Source: Lineus longissimus
Taxonomy: Eukaryota > Nemertea > Pilidiophora > Heteronemertea > Lineidae
Direction: 5' to 3'
Assembly (NCBI RefSeq): GCF_910592395.1
Contig: NC_088320.1
Span: forward strand, 2,854,001 to 2,918,000
DNA: 64,000 bases
Shown piece by piece: positions 39,571 through 51,450 of the stretch. Numbering within the stretch: the stretch's first letter is position 1; every line of letters starts with the position of its first letter. The notes below the pieces were generated by a model. It saw nothing but the letters and a program-made list of their open reading frames with translations, made no database searches and was not told the DNA's origin. The position numbers and the translations under genes were made by a program.

Positions 39571-40041
39571 TTTCTTCTTCTTCTTCTTCTTCTTCTTCAG
39601 CGTTCGCTCTGCACTTGGAGGGGTCATTCTCCTAGGAGTAATCCTCCTCCAAGGCGGGATGAGCGTATCCTGCGTGCCACTACGGTTAGGCGCCAATTGG
39701 GTTTATTGGCCTAATGGTCCGACTTTGGCGAGAGAGATAGAGTCCACGCAAGCTACTCATGTTTCTCACTTGGTTGGGTCTTAGCTTGCCCTGGCATAGA
39801 CACCAGGTACCAGAGTCTCATTCGAAGGACTGTGAAGAGCCAGGAATTTTAGTTCCTTGAAAGCCACGCCGGTTCATCCAGACATACGATCCTGGGTTCT
39901 CCCCGGGATCGTTGCGGAAATCTCGCAGGCACCGGAAGCAAATGCCAAACATGGTTACGCAGAACACAGTATACATTGGTGTTTGTGATGAAGATAATGA
40001 TAGTAACAATGATGAGGATGATGATGACGATGATGATGATC
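39571..40041 (-). repeat. Possible retroposon fragment with a (GAA)9 tail
   Basis: About 390 bp of GC-richer sequence is bounded on the left by nine TTC triplets (39572-39598) and on the right by an imperfect GAT/AAT tract (39987-40041). Read on the minus strand it would end in a (GAA)n tail, a layout seen in some SINE and LINE 3' ends. I found no RNA polymerase III boxes and no coding signature, so the class is uncertain. The two flanking microsatellites could also be coincidental. Confidence 0.3.
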
Positions 40042-40913
40042 TCCCTGATCACCCTGGTTCATGATATTGTTCATCTAACTATCACTCTTTCCACCTTCCC
40101 TGGATCGAGCCAGTAAACAGCTTTAATTCTCAACATAAAATTACATTAGAGGGAAGTGTCCCGCGATCGATGCGGCTTCGAGCCGTGAATTACGACTCTG
40201 ATCGCCTAAGCAGCCGCCCATTCAAGCGAGTGCTCTTCCATTTAAAGTCCATTTCAATAGTGTTATCATAGCCAGGCAAATGACTGCACGTTAACCCTTA
40301 CACATCAATCCGTTCAAGCGAGTGCTCTGTCATTTAAGCCACTGTCAGTATGCAGTCACTGACAGTGAAAATTGTATTGGGTTCCACTGTACTTGTCAAC
40401 TCAATTTAAAGTTACAGCGTGAATAAACAAATACAGATATCCCCTGCGAACTCATGACCCTGTCCTCCATTTTGGTCACATAAGTGATGAAGACGTCTCG
40501 TTTGACCTGTCCAAGCCCCTTGATTTCCTGCGGGAATGCCCAAACGGCCTCGTAGCCGTGTCAGTACGGATCCATTCCGTATTATGCACCAAGGGGAGGG
40601 TAACCTTTCTGCTATGGAATGTACGGCCAAGCCCTCCAATGCATTTCTTGTTCACGATTTTTGATTTGTCATAGGGTTTGTGTCAAATGTAATGATTGGA
40701 AGGGGGTCCTACAATGATGATTCCGGTCAGACCTTCATGAGAAAACTGACTGCTCGGGCAGTGAAGGTACTAGTAACTTTGTAGCATATAATGCACGAGA
40801 TCGACGATGTCTGTAATCCGTATATTAGTTTCATTAACGTACCTGTATATGTAAGTGGTAGCCTTTATTGCACAGACCCATGTATCAATAGAAACAACCA
40901 AATATTTAAAAAA
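40042..40913. other. Intergenic; nothing recognised
   Basis: This is spacer sequence. The 14-nt phrase tcaagcgagtgctc occurs twice (about 40224 and 40315), suggesting a small local duplication. Confidence 0.4.
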
Positions 40914-41161
40914 AGGCCGGGTCTATTTGGCAAGCCGCTCGCCGAACAGGCATCTTTTTTTGTCCTGTTTGGAGAGCCGCTTGCCAAACAGCACTAAAAA
41001 GCCACCCTGTTCGGCCAGCCGGGCTTGCCGAACAGGTAAAAAATCTACCCTGTTTGGCGTGCTGGAGACTTTACTTTAATATTAATGAGTTCGGCTCTCC
41101 ATTCAGGACAAGAAAAAGTCGCTGTTTGGTAAGCCGGGCTTGCCAAATAGTCACTTCCTAA
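40914..41161. mobile_element. 248-bp foldback element, copy 1
   Basis: This unit is repeated at 56831-57078 in the same orientation with 6 substitutions and no length change. Near its ends it carries the inverted 14-mer ctatttggcaagcc / ggcttgccaaatag. Its interior contains several more inverted variants of ttggcaagccg, so the strand can fold on itself extensively. It has no coding capacity. The left flank ends in T plus six A and the right flank starts TAAAAAC, an imperfect 7-bp target duplication. It resembles a MITE or foldback element of unassigned superfamily. Confidence 0.8.
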
Positions 41162-41899
41162 AAACAAATCAGCATTTGTCGTCCTTTCATAAGCCTAACA
41201 TGACAATGCATTATCATCTCTAAGGGTTAATGTTCCGATATCACTGTTTATCCAGTTGGAGCCAACCCAGCTTCCTATTAATATGCTAATTACAGTATAA
41301 AGACTAAAGGGTACCAGCAACCAGCTCTAATAGACTACTCATCTGTAGCATCCGCGGTTGCTCCTGGCCAGTCAAGCTGCCTTTGTGCCACGAGGACCAA
41401 TTATGTGATAATTACTAGAGTCAGTAGAGATGACTATCGAAGGCAGGGAGCGGGGAGGGAAATGGCTCAGATGTATCCGGGGTTTATTGGCTATCACCAA
41501 TTGAACACAGAGTAAGCCGTGAATGAGGTCAATGCACGTGTCAAAGTCACATATCACACCGTAGGGTTCATCAATGCGACCAGATCGTATCCTGCCTCGG
41601 ACCTCCTCCTTCCTTTGATCTACGTTCCTAGATGGATAGCTCTGTTCGAATGATGAATCCTGTCAATGTAGTGCTGTAGTCAGAAGTGGTGGAGCGCGAC
41701 AAGTAAAACGATGCCTCCCTAATCTCAACAAAAACACTACGCTGAGGAAAATGATGTGCGATGACCAACGTGATGAAGATTACGTGACCAAAAAATGTTT
41801 TTGTTAAGCGCTGTTGCAAGCTGCACTGATGTTGACCGTCACGAACATCACAATGACCCATCCTACTCCAAAAAATGAATTATGGTCGGCTGTGGTTAC
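41162..41899. other. Intergenic; nothing recognised
   Basis: Spacer without supported features. Confidence 0.4.
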
Positions 41900-42300
41900 G
41901 CTGAGCTGTGACCATCAGCGCATCGTTACGGCCCAATATCACCCGCGGTATCACGTTATCCGGCTACAGCCATGGGCCATTATATTAGCTAAATGTGACT
42001 TCCGGTGACCTGCGTTATCTCTGCCCAGCTGCACGGACAATGCGCCTGACCAGCTCTGAGAAAGCGCACGACCCATGGTACCCTCCTCGACCGCTGTAAC
42101 CAATTCGTAGTGAACGATGGGCCGGGTCAATAAGAGCGCATCCTCTGTGACCCAAGTAACCTTCCCCAACATAGCTGTGGCCAGTTTGCAGTGAATAATG
42201 GTCCGTGACCAGTGAAAGCGCATCGCCAACAACCCCATATCACTTGCCCTTCAGCGCCGTGATCAGCATACATCGATGGGTTGTGGTCATTGTCCATTCT
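41900..42300. repeat. Degenerate tandem repeat, period about 73 bp
   Basis: The landmark agcgca recurs at 41917, 42063, 42135 and 42217, giving spacings of 146 (2x73), 72 and 82. The neighbouring phrases gaccag-t-gaaagcgca and agtgaa-atggncc recur in register. The array is old and diverged, and its outer limits are vague. Confidence 0.5.
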
Positions 42301-43140
42301 GCCACTGTGAATAGAATGGCTAACTCCGGCTTAATGATCCATGGTGATTGGCTGTGGTCATTATGCTGGGGTGATCTGGCCATGGCCAAGAGCGGACATC
42401 GTCGTCTGGCCACTTACCATAGATGGGTACGAATCCAGAGAATGTATGAATGCATTCATTACAAGCATTCCCGAGGGGTTGCCATGGGATGGAAAGTGGA
42501 ATTTTGAGCAAAAACAGGAGACCGGGTAAGCTTTCACAGGTGTTGGACTAATTTCGATGTAAGTCATAGGTATTAGCAGCAATATTGAGAGAAAAAAGTG
42601 AATACAACGACCATTGCATCAAAAGAAATGTACAGTTGCGTCACGTGGCAGCGAATGCCGAAGAATTAGACCAGATTATCACTGAACAGCCGCAGGATAA
42701 TGAAATCTCGTCCACGCACTGAAATCAATCCGAAGCGTTTCTCTAAATGCAAAATGCACATATTAATTCGATTTAGAGAAATATACCGCATGGAAATTTG
42801 TAAAGACAGCAATGCAACTTCTAGATCGGAGACGAAATTGAATTTTTGATCTAACTGTGAGCAAGTTGAGACGAAGGCTGTTATTGAGTTAGAGGATGAG
42901 GACTTTAGTTTGTTATTTAAGATGATGGTGTTGAATATATTTGTTAAGAGTTTAGGAATAACTCTGGTTTGTGATCAAATCTAATGGCAAAACGGAGTTA
43001 GTAGAAGAATTTCATGCTGAGGCCGTACGGATTAATGAAAGATTTTGAAAGATCTCTATAGTTTTCTTTGCGTAGCGTGAGCTACGTTGCGTGACATCTC
43101 CTCCTCCATTTAGTAGTAAAGTACGCGGGAGCAACAGTAA
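42301..43140. other. Intergenic; nothing recognised
   Basis: Spacer with no supported features. Confidence 0.4.
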
Positions 43141-43271
43141 TAGGGAGTTTTCGGAAAGCTCCAGTAACGCCGACGCGAACTCCTACCCCATTGTTCGAGC
43201 TCCTGATCATGATATCGAACAATGGGACAGGCGTTCGCGTTGGCGTCTCGGAGATTTGCGAAAACTCCCTA
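43141..43271. mobile_element. 131-nt near-palindrome (foldback MITE or hairpin RNA candidate)
   Basis: The left arm 43141-43198 and right arm 43215-43271 are complementary over about 57 bp at roughly 85%, around a 16-nt loop. Perfectly paired blocks are tagggagttttcg, acgc(c/t)(a/g)acgcgaac-like, and cccattgttcga. The sequence AAT flanks both ends and could be a 3-bp target duplication, although the exact ends are ambiguous. A tiny MITE is the simplest reading. A transcribed long-stem RNA is an alternative. Confidence 0.65.
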
Positions 43272-46200
43272 ATATCGCACTTACTCTCGAATCCACCGCC
43301 TTGCCTAGCGGAATCCCAGAAGGTAGAATCACCCCAAATTAGCCATTGGTAAGTTTATTCACGTATCAGCCAATCGAGAGCGGAGTCTATCGGCCACCGC
43401 TAAGGAGGGGATAGCCATATCAATTTTACCCATAACAAAGTTAGCTCGTGTAAGTATCGGTTGTGAGTGGAGTGCTGGAGCTAATTTGCGATAGGCGAAG
43501 CAAATTGGATATGTCTGGATCGAAATACCCGTGCCAGAAATCAGTAGGAAAAAGCAGTTCCTGTTCCTTGTGGGCTGACTAAAGGGGGGGGGGGAATACT
43601 TAGTGAAAATACGTTAACAACTGCTTTTGGGGTACAACACCCTTGCTTGCATGCTGTAGGGTAATTACCATCAAGTGCTGCTAAATTTGTAACAATTTTT
43701 CCGAGAAAACTTCACAGTATCACGTGCCTTACTCGGTTGGATAACTCAACCCGCTTGATAAAAAGCGCTACTGACTGTCCTTTCAAAAGAGACCCCATCC
43801 CATCACGCCTGAAGGTAATCACATGACATCGACATCACTCAATACTAAACCTATACGTTGGGATCGCATTTCCGGCTATTTGCGCGGTTACTGCCATTTC
43901 AAAACAGATTATGACCTCATTTTTTAACATAGAGCCCTCGAAACGGATCTTATTCTTCACTACTCAATATCTTTTCGGTAAATCTTTAAAAAAAACCTCT
44001 CAGAAAGTCAGTCTTTGGAGCTGATATCCGCACTGCAGCTAAACTCGGTCACTGCATGCCATAATTTTCTCTACGCCTCATAAGCTGTCAATGACATTTT
44101 CGACATTCTTATTCCAAACGCTGATTTTATCACAAAAAGTTGCTGATAATGGCGCAGCTAGCGCGACAAGCGGAAATGGACGCATTTTTCTATCCACTCT
44201 GCAGGAATTGGCCACTAAGTTGAAGGAAGACGATGCTGTTTAATCGTGCGGATTTGAACTGATTATTTAACCGATTTCTGAAAGGCCACAAAAGTACATG
44301 TACACGCGTATCTTATGAACAGTAAATAGGCCTTGATAAGCGAGATGACATCCCCATTTGAATATTCATGATCCATAGGTTTACGCCCAAAACGCACAAT
44401 AATGGCTGTCTTGTCCTCATGATTTCTCCCAATTCTACTGGTGTAAATAACCAGGTGAAAATCAGAAAAAAATTAGCAAGGTATCGCATATTTTAAAATA
44501 TGACTGTCTAAAATGTTGTAGACATTTGATATTCGGCCATGCGTCGGCAAATCTTAATCTAGCTATCTCTTTGAAACTTTCCGAGCTATCTTGCTACGCC
44601 GTGGTATCTCCTGGCACAATAGAATCGGGGAGTTTCGTGGGGTTTTCGCCCGAAATGGCAACAAGTCGCCGATTGGGGAACCTTGTCTGGATGCTCAGCA
44701 TCGAAATACGCGAGATAAATTTTGCCGTGACCATCCGACCGAGGTCAGTTCTCCCGGAGTACTCCTAACGAAGACAGATGTGCTCACCTACTCAATGCGA
44801 TGTGATGACTAGATAAGTACTAATTCGGAGATGAATCACCACTCACCATAGAGTCTATTCAAGGTTATGCCCTAACACTAAAAGCTTGGGATGACCATAG
44901 AGGAATCGCACATATATACATGTATTTTGACGGAGATTGGGCGGATGGTGGATGTGCAAGTCATCCAAAATCTTATCGCAACTATTGGGCTCACCCACTT
45001 CATTGTATTCGCTAGATCCCCACTTAAATGATAACTAAGACTTCTGTCTCCAGTATTGTATCAATTCCTTGAGCTATAGGTCCTAATCCGCCACTGGAAT
45101 AAAACAGGGGAGGAATTATTCGCTGGGAGAGAGAAATCAACGTCCACACCACCGAGCCATCAACAGTGAAACTAGCGACCAATGGCGATTTATGAATGGG
45201 ACAACACCACGCTATTTAGATGAGCACGGCTTTGCGGTCATCATCCATTACAACCCCAGTAATCTCGCCGTCTATTACCGCAAATGGACAAATTCATAAA
45301 TGAGCCCCATCACACTAGCCATTTGCCATTAGTTACTCTTTACTTTATGACGGGGAATAAGTGGCCTGTCCTGCAGATAATTACTTTCAAATTGTATAAT
45401 TTGAGGCCATCCCATATTATGGTCGGCTTATCAGAGGTTTCTATCTCATTTATTGGGTCTGCAAATGTACGATTTATTTTCCCCCCTGACGGGGATTAGC
45501 TGTACGTTTTGTTCTATACTGTAGTCAAAAGAGTCATTGGTAAAATGCATAACAACTGATGGGATTTGCAGCGCTGTAACTGCCAAGCGCTTTTGCTCAA
45601 CTGGACCACAAAGCAAGCCTCCCGTATTGACAAATTATCCCAAATTTGGGCGACAACCACTTCGAAACTCATTCCCCGATTCCGCCTGTTAAGACAGCTC
45701 ATAACCCTCTCCGCTACTCTAAACTACGTCTAGGGGAAACACGATGTGCTGCACGTATGTATTCCTGGTAGTACTCAAATTGGAGATTAAACCTGTTCCT
45801 TCGGGAGTGGTTGATTTAAACTGAAGCAACCATTCCAGCCTAAAGAATCGTATCATCTTGCTGTCATACAACATGATCGTATGATCTCTCAACGATAAAG
45901 TCATGTCACGCAAAGTGGGCAGACATCAAACGGGCTTGTTTCAATATACGGCATATATCATTGGTTACCCGGAGAGGTCAAGTGGATGGCACGCCAATAC
46001 CAGGGGCGCCAACCTTTGTAACCGAGAACTCCATTAAGTCGTGACATTCTCTGGCGCGGACAAGTGTCCACCTTCAAAGCAAGCCTGGGGAATGTCAAAA
46101 CCCTTCATGTGTATATGGGGTGGCGTAGAAATATGCAAGAAAACCAATACCATCGATATTATCGTCTACAACCCGAACATCTTACGTTTATCTTGATATG

Positions 46201-47017
46201 GCCCAACCCTCGGACAGTGCGTATAGGACACACTCGCTCAGACGTCCCAACACTGTTCTCTGCCTCAGATTGAGTACGGAGTCAATGACTTCAGTCTGAA
46301 GATGAAACCACTCTCGTTTCAAGCAAAAACTATTCGCTTATCAATTGGCAAAGGGCGATAGCGATACTCGATCAGTGACACCACGGACACAAGGCTAATC
46401 CACCAGGAGCCGGGCCGTATTATGAGCAGCGGTTATAGTAAGATCACATCCTCCTCAAGAATCCTTGACCAAGCCATCTCGGCCACTCTGTCTATACATT
46501 CAATCGGCTGAGCACTCTCAATACGCTCGACCCGACAGCATGGGTAATCAAATATCACTCTAGTCAGTTGCGTCTATAGTCAAAGCTTGACTCTTGCATC
46601 TTAAGTGTTGACCACCATCACCCCAAGTTGCTATCAATCGTTCTCCAACCCGTTCCCGCAGCAGTCTTACATGCTGCATTTTTCGTTGTTTTAAGAGGAC
46701 ATCCATGGGGTTGAGAATGGGTTGGGGATAAACTATTTGACTACGGGTATCCTAAAAAAATAGTGACTCTGATGGATGAACACTTCTGTATGAATTAGCC
46801 GAACTATGCAACAGCTGAATGCCAAACTGCGTTGGCAGACCACGAGCCAGCAGAACGCCTATTTGAGAGTAGAAATTGCAAAACATTTTTTTCCATAAGG
46901 CCTCTTCTGCTGAGAGATATTAAACTCAAGCATTTTTGCAAACTCACAGACTGAAACACATCGTCCAAGAGTATGTACATGTAAATGAACATTAATAAGC
47001 CCATTTAGTTATAAAAT
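43272..47017. other. Intergenic; no supported gene
   Basis: An 11-G run lies at 43584-43594. No recognisable coding exon or RNA gene was found. Confidence 0.4.
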
Positions 47018-47086
47018 GGTTCCCAATCGTATCGACAGATGGCTAATGACACTTTAGCCATCTGCCTTGACTGACGATCGGGAACC
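47018..47086. repeat. 69-nt interrupted hairpin
   Basis: ggttcccaatcgt pairs with acgatcgggaacc (one mismatch), and inside it agatggctaa pairs with ttagccatct around a short terminal loop. The two stems are separated by an asymmetric internal loop of 6 and 10 nt. The size and terminal loop resemble a microRNA precursor, but the large internal loop argues against canonical processing. It lies about 450 bp upstream of the candidate exon at 47537. Confidence 0.5.
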
Positions 47087-47446
47087 AACCTAATTTACCA
47101 ATTTCTTCATTCGTCCCAAGCGATGCGTCGTTAAAACATAAATAAACCAGCTAATTCCGTTGATGCCGTAGATTCACCAGAGTAATAAACAGTTCTAAAG
47201 GGTTAATGGTGACTTAATGTCTCATTAATAGCAAATTGAATGACCCTTTGTCGCTTTTATCGTCCATGCGATAGTCAGCCATTAAATACATAAAAATTGA
47301 TGACCCCATGGTGTCATCATTCATTCGATGGTATCTGGACTGATTTTTAATGAAGTGCATGGTTAGAAATTGACTAGGAACGACCAATGTAATTAATATA
47401 AATGATTGGGGAAAGTTGAGGGGAAAAGCTGAATGCGGCATGCATT

Positions 47447-47502
47447 ATGCTAATATGCGGGGAGGTCAACATTTTCGATATTTCGCTTTATTCCCATATA
47501 AA
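47447..47502 (+). promoter_or_regulatory. POU octamer-like site and TATA-like element before a candidate exon
   Basis: atgctaat (47447-47454) is an octamer variant bound by POU-domain factors. TATAAA lies at 47497-47502, 35 bp before the ATG at 47537. Both face the candidate exon. If the TATA element is used, the leader would be only about 10 nt, unless a later ATG (47546 or 47591) serves as the start. Confidence 0.3.
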
Positions 47503-47536
47503 TCATAATGAACAGCGCGGCTAAACATTGACCGAT

Positions 47537-47785
47537 ATGGGGATGATGGATGGAGGACAGATTTGGGATGAAGTTACGGAATCCATGAATTTCAGTATAG
47601 AGAGCAGCGGAAGTGACCACATTGGTAGGAATTCATATTGCAATTCTCAAGACAAGTGCAGCAGCAGCAGCGGCGGCGGCGGCGGCAGCAGCAACAACAA
47701 CAACAATAACAATAACAACAACGACGACAACGTCGACAACAACAACAACCACGCGAATCATGCTGGGCCATACCGATTTCCTAAA
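47537..47785 (+). CDS. Candidate first coding exon of an unidentified gene
   Basis: An 83-codon frame starts at an ATG just after a TATA-like element and ends exactly at a consensus splice donor (AAA|gtaaga) in phase 0. The peptide begins MGMMDGGQIWDEVTESMNFS and continues with a Ser/Gly/Asn-rich low-complexity stretch (polyG, polyN, acidic insert) before ending GPYRFPK. Low-complexity N-terminal exons of this kind are common in animal transcription regulators, but no domain is present and I do not recognise the protein. Downstream exons were not found, so the gene may continue beyond the window. The CAG/CGG/CAA triplet tract at 47658-47750 could also be a non-coding microsatellite. Without splicing the frame closes at 47812. 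Confidence 0.4.
47658..47750. repeat. Trinucleotide tract (GCA/GGC/AAC)
   Basis: Runs of GCA, GGC and AAC with interspersed GAC and AAT triplets encode Ser, Gly, Asn and Asp in the candidate exon frame. It is interrupted enough to be coding low complexity rather than a freshly expanded microsatellite. Confidence 0.8.
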
Positions 47786-49910
47786 GTAAGACCTCGTGAT
47801 GTTTTTCTTTAAGTCATGACTTAGTAATGTTTACCGCATCACCAATTCATTCAAACTCGCCAAGTTAACCGAACCTATTTTTCTACAAAAGCAGTGCTAT
47901 CTTTAGCGAAAATAGATAATACTCTATTGGTAACAAAAGCTGATAGTGGTAAAAAACCTGTACAAGGTACTTCGCGTGGGCACAAAACGGATGATATTTC
48001 CTTAAATATCTACCTCGTACTATAAATATGATTTCTCTGAAAGCACACGGAAGCGGGGTAGCTATTCAAAGGGCTGTATACCTATTAGGTATTTATTTAG
48101 AGTGCAAAGTCAATCTAAGAACTAGCTAGTGTTCCACCCAGCTCAGTTCTCCTGTGGTACTTTCATTGAATCAAAGTTACATGCTCTTTTGATCCCAACT
48201 GGCAAAGGATTCAAGAAATTTAACATAACTCGATAGTTAATCACAGAGCCATCATGTATAGGACTGTCCCAACTGGAAATACGTATTCTGATCGGCAGAT
48301 TATGAGAACTCATTTGATGACTGGAAGATCAATGAAGTTTTAATAAAATGCCGATCCTGCGCCTACAGAGGGCACAGAACAATTTGTTTATTTTTCTCTT
48401 AGAGAAGGCAATATAATATGATTATACTGTGCATGTTTATCGCGGACACAAGGTAACACTACACCCATGAAAATGGAACAGAAATTCGAGAAATTTGCTT
48501 TGTTCGTTAACGCAAGAAGATTCCACTTTGCTTTGACATTGGCTTATTCTGATAACGCCTGGGAGCATAGGGTATATAATAGGCCTAATGTATCATGTTC
48601 CTTAAGGTTCATCTTGATTCCAGGGCACTTGTTGGCGTAACATTGAATGTCACTACACCTTCAAAGGAACGCCCACGGTTTTTCAATTTCACAAGGGCCT
48701 ACTCCTTTCAGTACGTCCTCCATATCACTTCCAACTGATTTACCGACAGTGTACTTGCTTATCTACATTTGTCCTACTTTGCCTCCACACTGGCCTTTCC
48801 TACATGCACTTCGCAAGCCTCCACATCCAGGCTACCTCAGTAATGACGTCTTTTGTCATGGAGAGACAGTCAGCCCACGATCTAAATTGGCAGGGCAAAT
48901 AGAATACATATTTCAAAATGCATTGCACAAATAACCTGATAGTGTCACATCCAATGTATGCTTGACCTTTCGCGCTTGATGGAAGACTGTCCAGGGTAGC
49001 ACCGTAGCTAGCGGATTAATGTTGGATGGAAAAGAGGTCGCGTATGTCGCGTAGGTGAGCGAGATCGAAAAACACACCTGGTGTCAGATGCTAAAGGATC
49101 AGCATGAGAATGATTATTTTGCCCAGTTGACAATTTGATCCACCCAAGGTACCCAATTGTGTACATTTTCCGGAGTTCTGCTACTTACAAGTACAGTATT
49201 GGCTGACTGGGGACACAGGGGTACAAACCCATAAGCCACAAGGGCAGTAGCAGGTGCATAAGTTTGCAGCACAGCTCTACATATAATTATTCATTGGATC
49301 GAGACCGGTTGCCGTCTTGGATTTCAACCGAGCCTGCTGCTGATATACACAGAGATGTGCATGCAGCTTAAGAGAATGGGTTTTTGATCTTAAACCTTGT
49401 AGGCCTTTCCTGAAAAAAGTCTACGGGGTACTTTCCTGTGTGAGCTTTTCAATAAGTATAGCACCAAGACGGCGGCCACCTGGCGATGCGATTAAATGAG
49501 GAAATATCCGTCCTCCTGGGCTCACGAACGTGCACATCTTCATATATCAATTACGGGCTGCAATTGTTATAGCACACTGCGGGGATATCCCCTTGCAAAC
49601 TGATGCTACTTATTTCACTGATGATTAGATAGCTGTTTAAATATAGCGTCCGCATCAGGAGCCCCATCGTTTATTCACCGGGTGTGATTAGTTCATCATC
49701 ACCTATTCCTGCGAAAGTACAGTAATTATATTACCCTAACTCACTGTTCGTACTAAATGTGAATCGAAACCAAATTAGAACGTCATTTTCTTAGAAATCT
49801 TTTTCTTTATACGTATAAATTGAAAGGACCACCGTTAACGGGGTTTTAGCTTGTTCAAAGTAGGCTATTCTGGTGAGGTGGTGTTTAAGATGTGCCGACA
49901 ATCTTGTTGC
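47786..49910. other. Intergenic or intronic; nothing recognised
   Basis: If the exon ending at 47785 is real, this begins its first intron. No further exon with similarity to a known domain was found. Confidence 0.35.
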
Positions 49911-49933
49911 TGCGCATGCGCATCGGAAGTGGC
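49911..49933. promoter_or_regulatory. Composite NRF-1 and ETS/GABP-like site
   Basis: TGCGCATGCGCA at 49911-49922 is a perfect palindromic NRF-1 site. It is followed within 2 bp by CGGAAGTGG, the core of ETS/GABP sites. The pairing is typical of TATA-less housekeeping promoters in animals. No gene start is recognisable on either side. Confidence 0.35.
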
Positions 49934-51122
49934 GAATGTCTTTTGGGATTTATCCGGCTTTATTACAATGTACAACGTAGACAAGGGCATTCATGCTATT
50001 GTGCTGAGACAATGTATATCAAGCACACAATGGGTTAAATAAGGACCTACCCGTTTGCTATTGTATTCGACTTGGAAAATGGTCCTCCATTGTTCTGTAG
50101 TTTTCCCTGAAAATAAAAAGAACATTGTTCATTACAAAAGTGATAAGGTAATCTCAGTAATTTTCATTATATCACGGACTTGGCTTTCAGCTATCAAGTC
50201 CAAGTTTACTTAAGAACAGTGCATTTCACAAGCTAAGTTTCTAGATTTAATCTTTTTTAACAAACCATACTTGTCTTATAACAGGTTGGGACAGGACGAC
50301 CTAAGCTGTGTCCATTGTTCATTCGTTAAAATGCCCTGACCCTTAATATCATCAACCTCGAGCATTAAGCCATCATTAAGCCCATCCCTTCAGCAAAGGA
50401 AAACGATTTATAATATTCATTCACCAACAATTTCTTTCACTTTGGAATCATCGTCCATCAACATCGAGAATGACAGTCTTTCGTATGACAACAAGTTCCG
50501 CTTAGGAGGTGCTTTTCATTTGGCGACTCAATTTTCCACTCTATTTCAATCCAACCACAGACATTAAGAAGCTAGTCAAATTGCTATGACATCGAGAACG
50601 TATTCAATTTTGATAAAATTGCATTTCTATAACTGAATGGGATGTTAGAGCGGATGCACAATATTAGAAGCATGTGGCTTAGATTTGTCTGTTTCCTAAA
50701 GCAACGAAATTTTATCCCTTGGATATGATTATGGCAATGTTTCAAACTTTAAAAAACAGGCAAAGTAAATGCTAAAAGTCTAGGAAAAATAAAGTGTGTT
50801 TGTGTTAATGACATGCTATACTGAAATCTGAAATTCTCCCACGGGGCACGGACGCTTTGCCTGAAGCTGCAGATGACTTAGTCCGAGAAATCAAGAGCTA
50901 GAAAACCAGAAGTTGTCCGAGTGGTGCAACTCAAACTTCAACGTCTAGGATGCGAACACATACCCATCCTCGAAGTGGAATTATCACGCTATTTTTCTCT
51001 CTTTTACTCGGTGTTTACATCATGTACCGGTTTCATAGTCTTGATTGTACTTTAACAATATAGTTATATTTAGATTATAGATATATTTCCCGGCTGCGAA
51101 ACTCAGAAACTTAAAATGATAA
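49934..51122. other. Intergenic; nothing recognised
   Basis: Spacer. No coding or RNA features are supported. Confidence 0.4.
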
Positions 51123-51450
51123 TCAGGCCTCAACATTTTCTAAGATCCCTTCTTCAAATCCTCCGCCTTCCCGGATTGTGATCACTGACCACCGATTAAG
51201 CGATGCTGCTGATAGAGCCACGATACTGCCTGGCCGTGTGAAATGGACTTTGCCTGACCTTGCTACCTGCAACCTTTCCCAATCATAATAAGCTCATGAC
51301 AAACACCACAAAGCACAATCCAGTACTTGTCAGGCCTCAACAATTTCTAAGACATCCCTTCTAAACCATCCTGCCTCCAGTACCATCACTAAACTGACCA
51401 CCAATCTGGCGATGTTGCTGATACTGCCAATGCTTGATGAGTTTGCGATA
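51123..51450. repeat. Diverged tandem duplication, period about 207 bp
   Basis: 51123-51245 and 51330-51450 share the opening tcaggcctcaaca-tttcta and further matching blocks (gatcactgaccaccgatt-like, gatgctgctgata-like) with substitutions and small indels. This is a two-copy diverged duplication of unknown origin. Confidence 0.55.
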
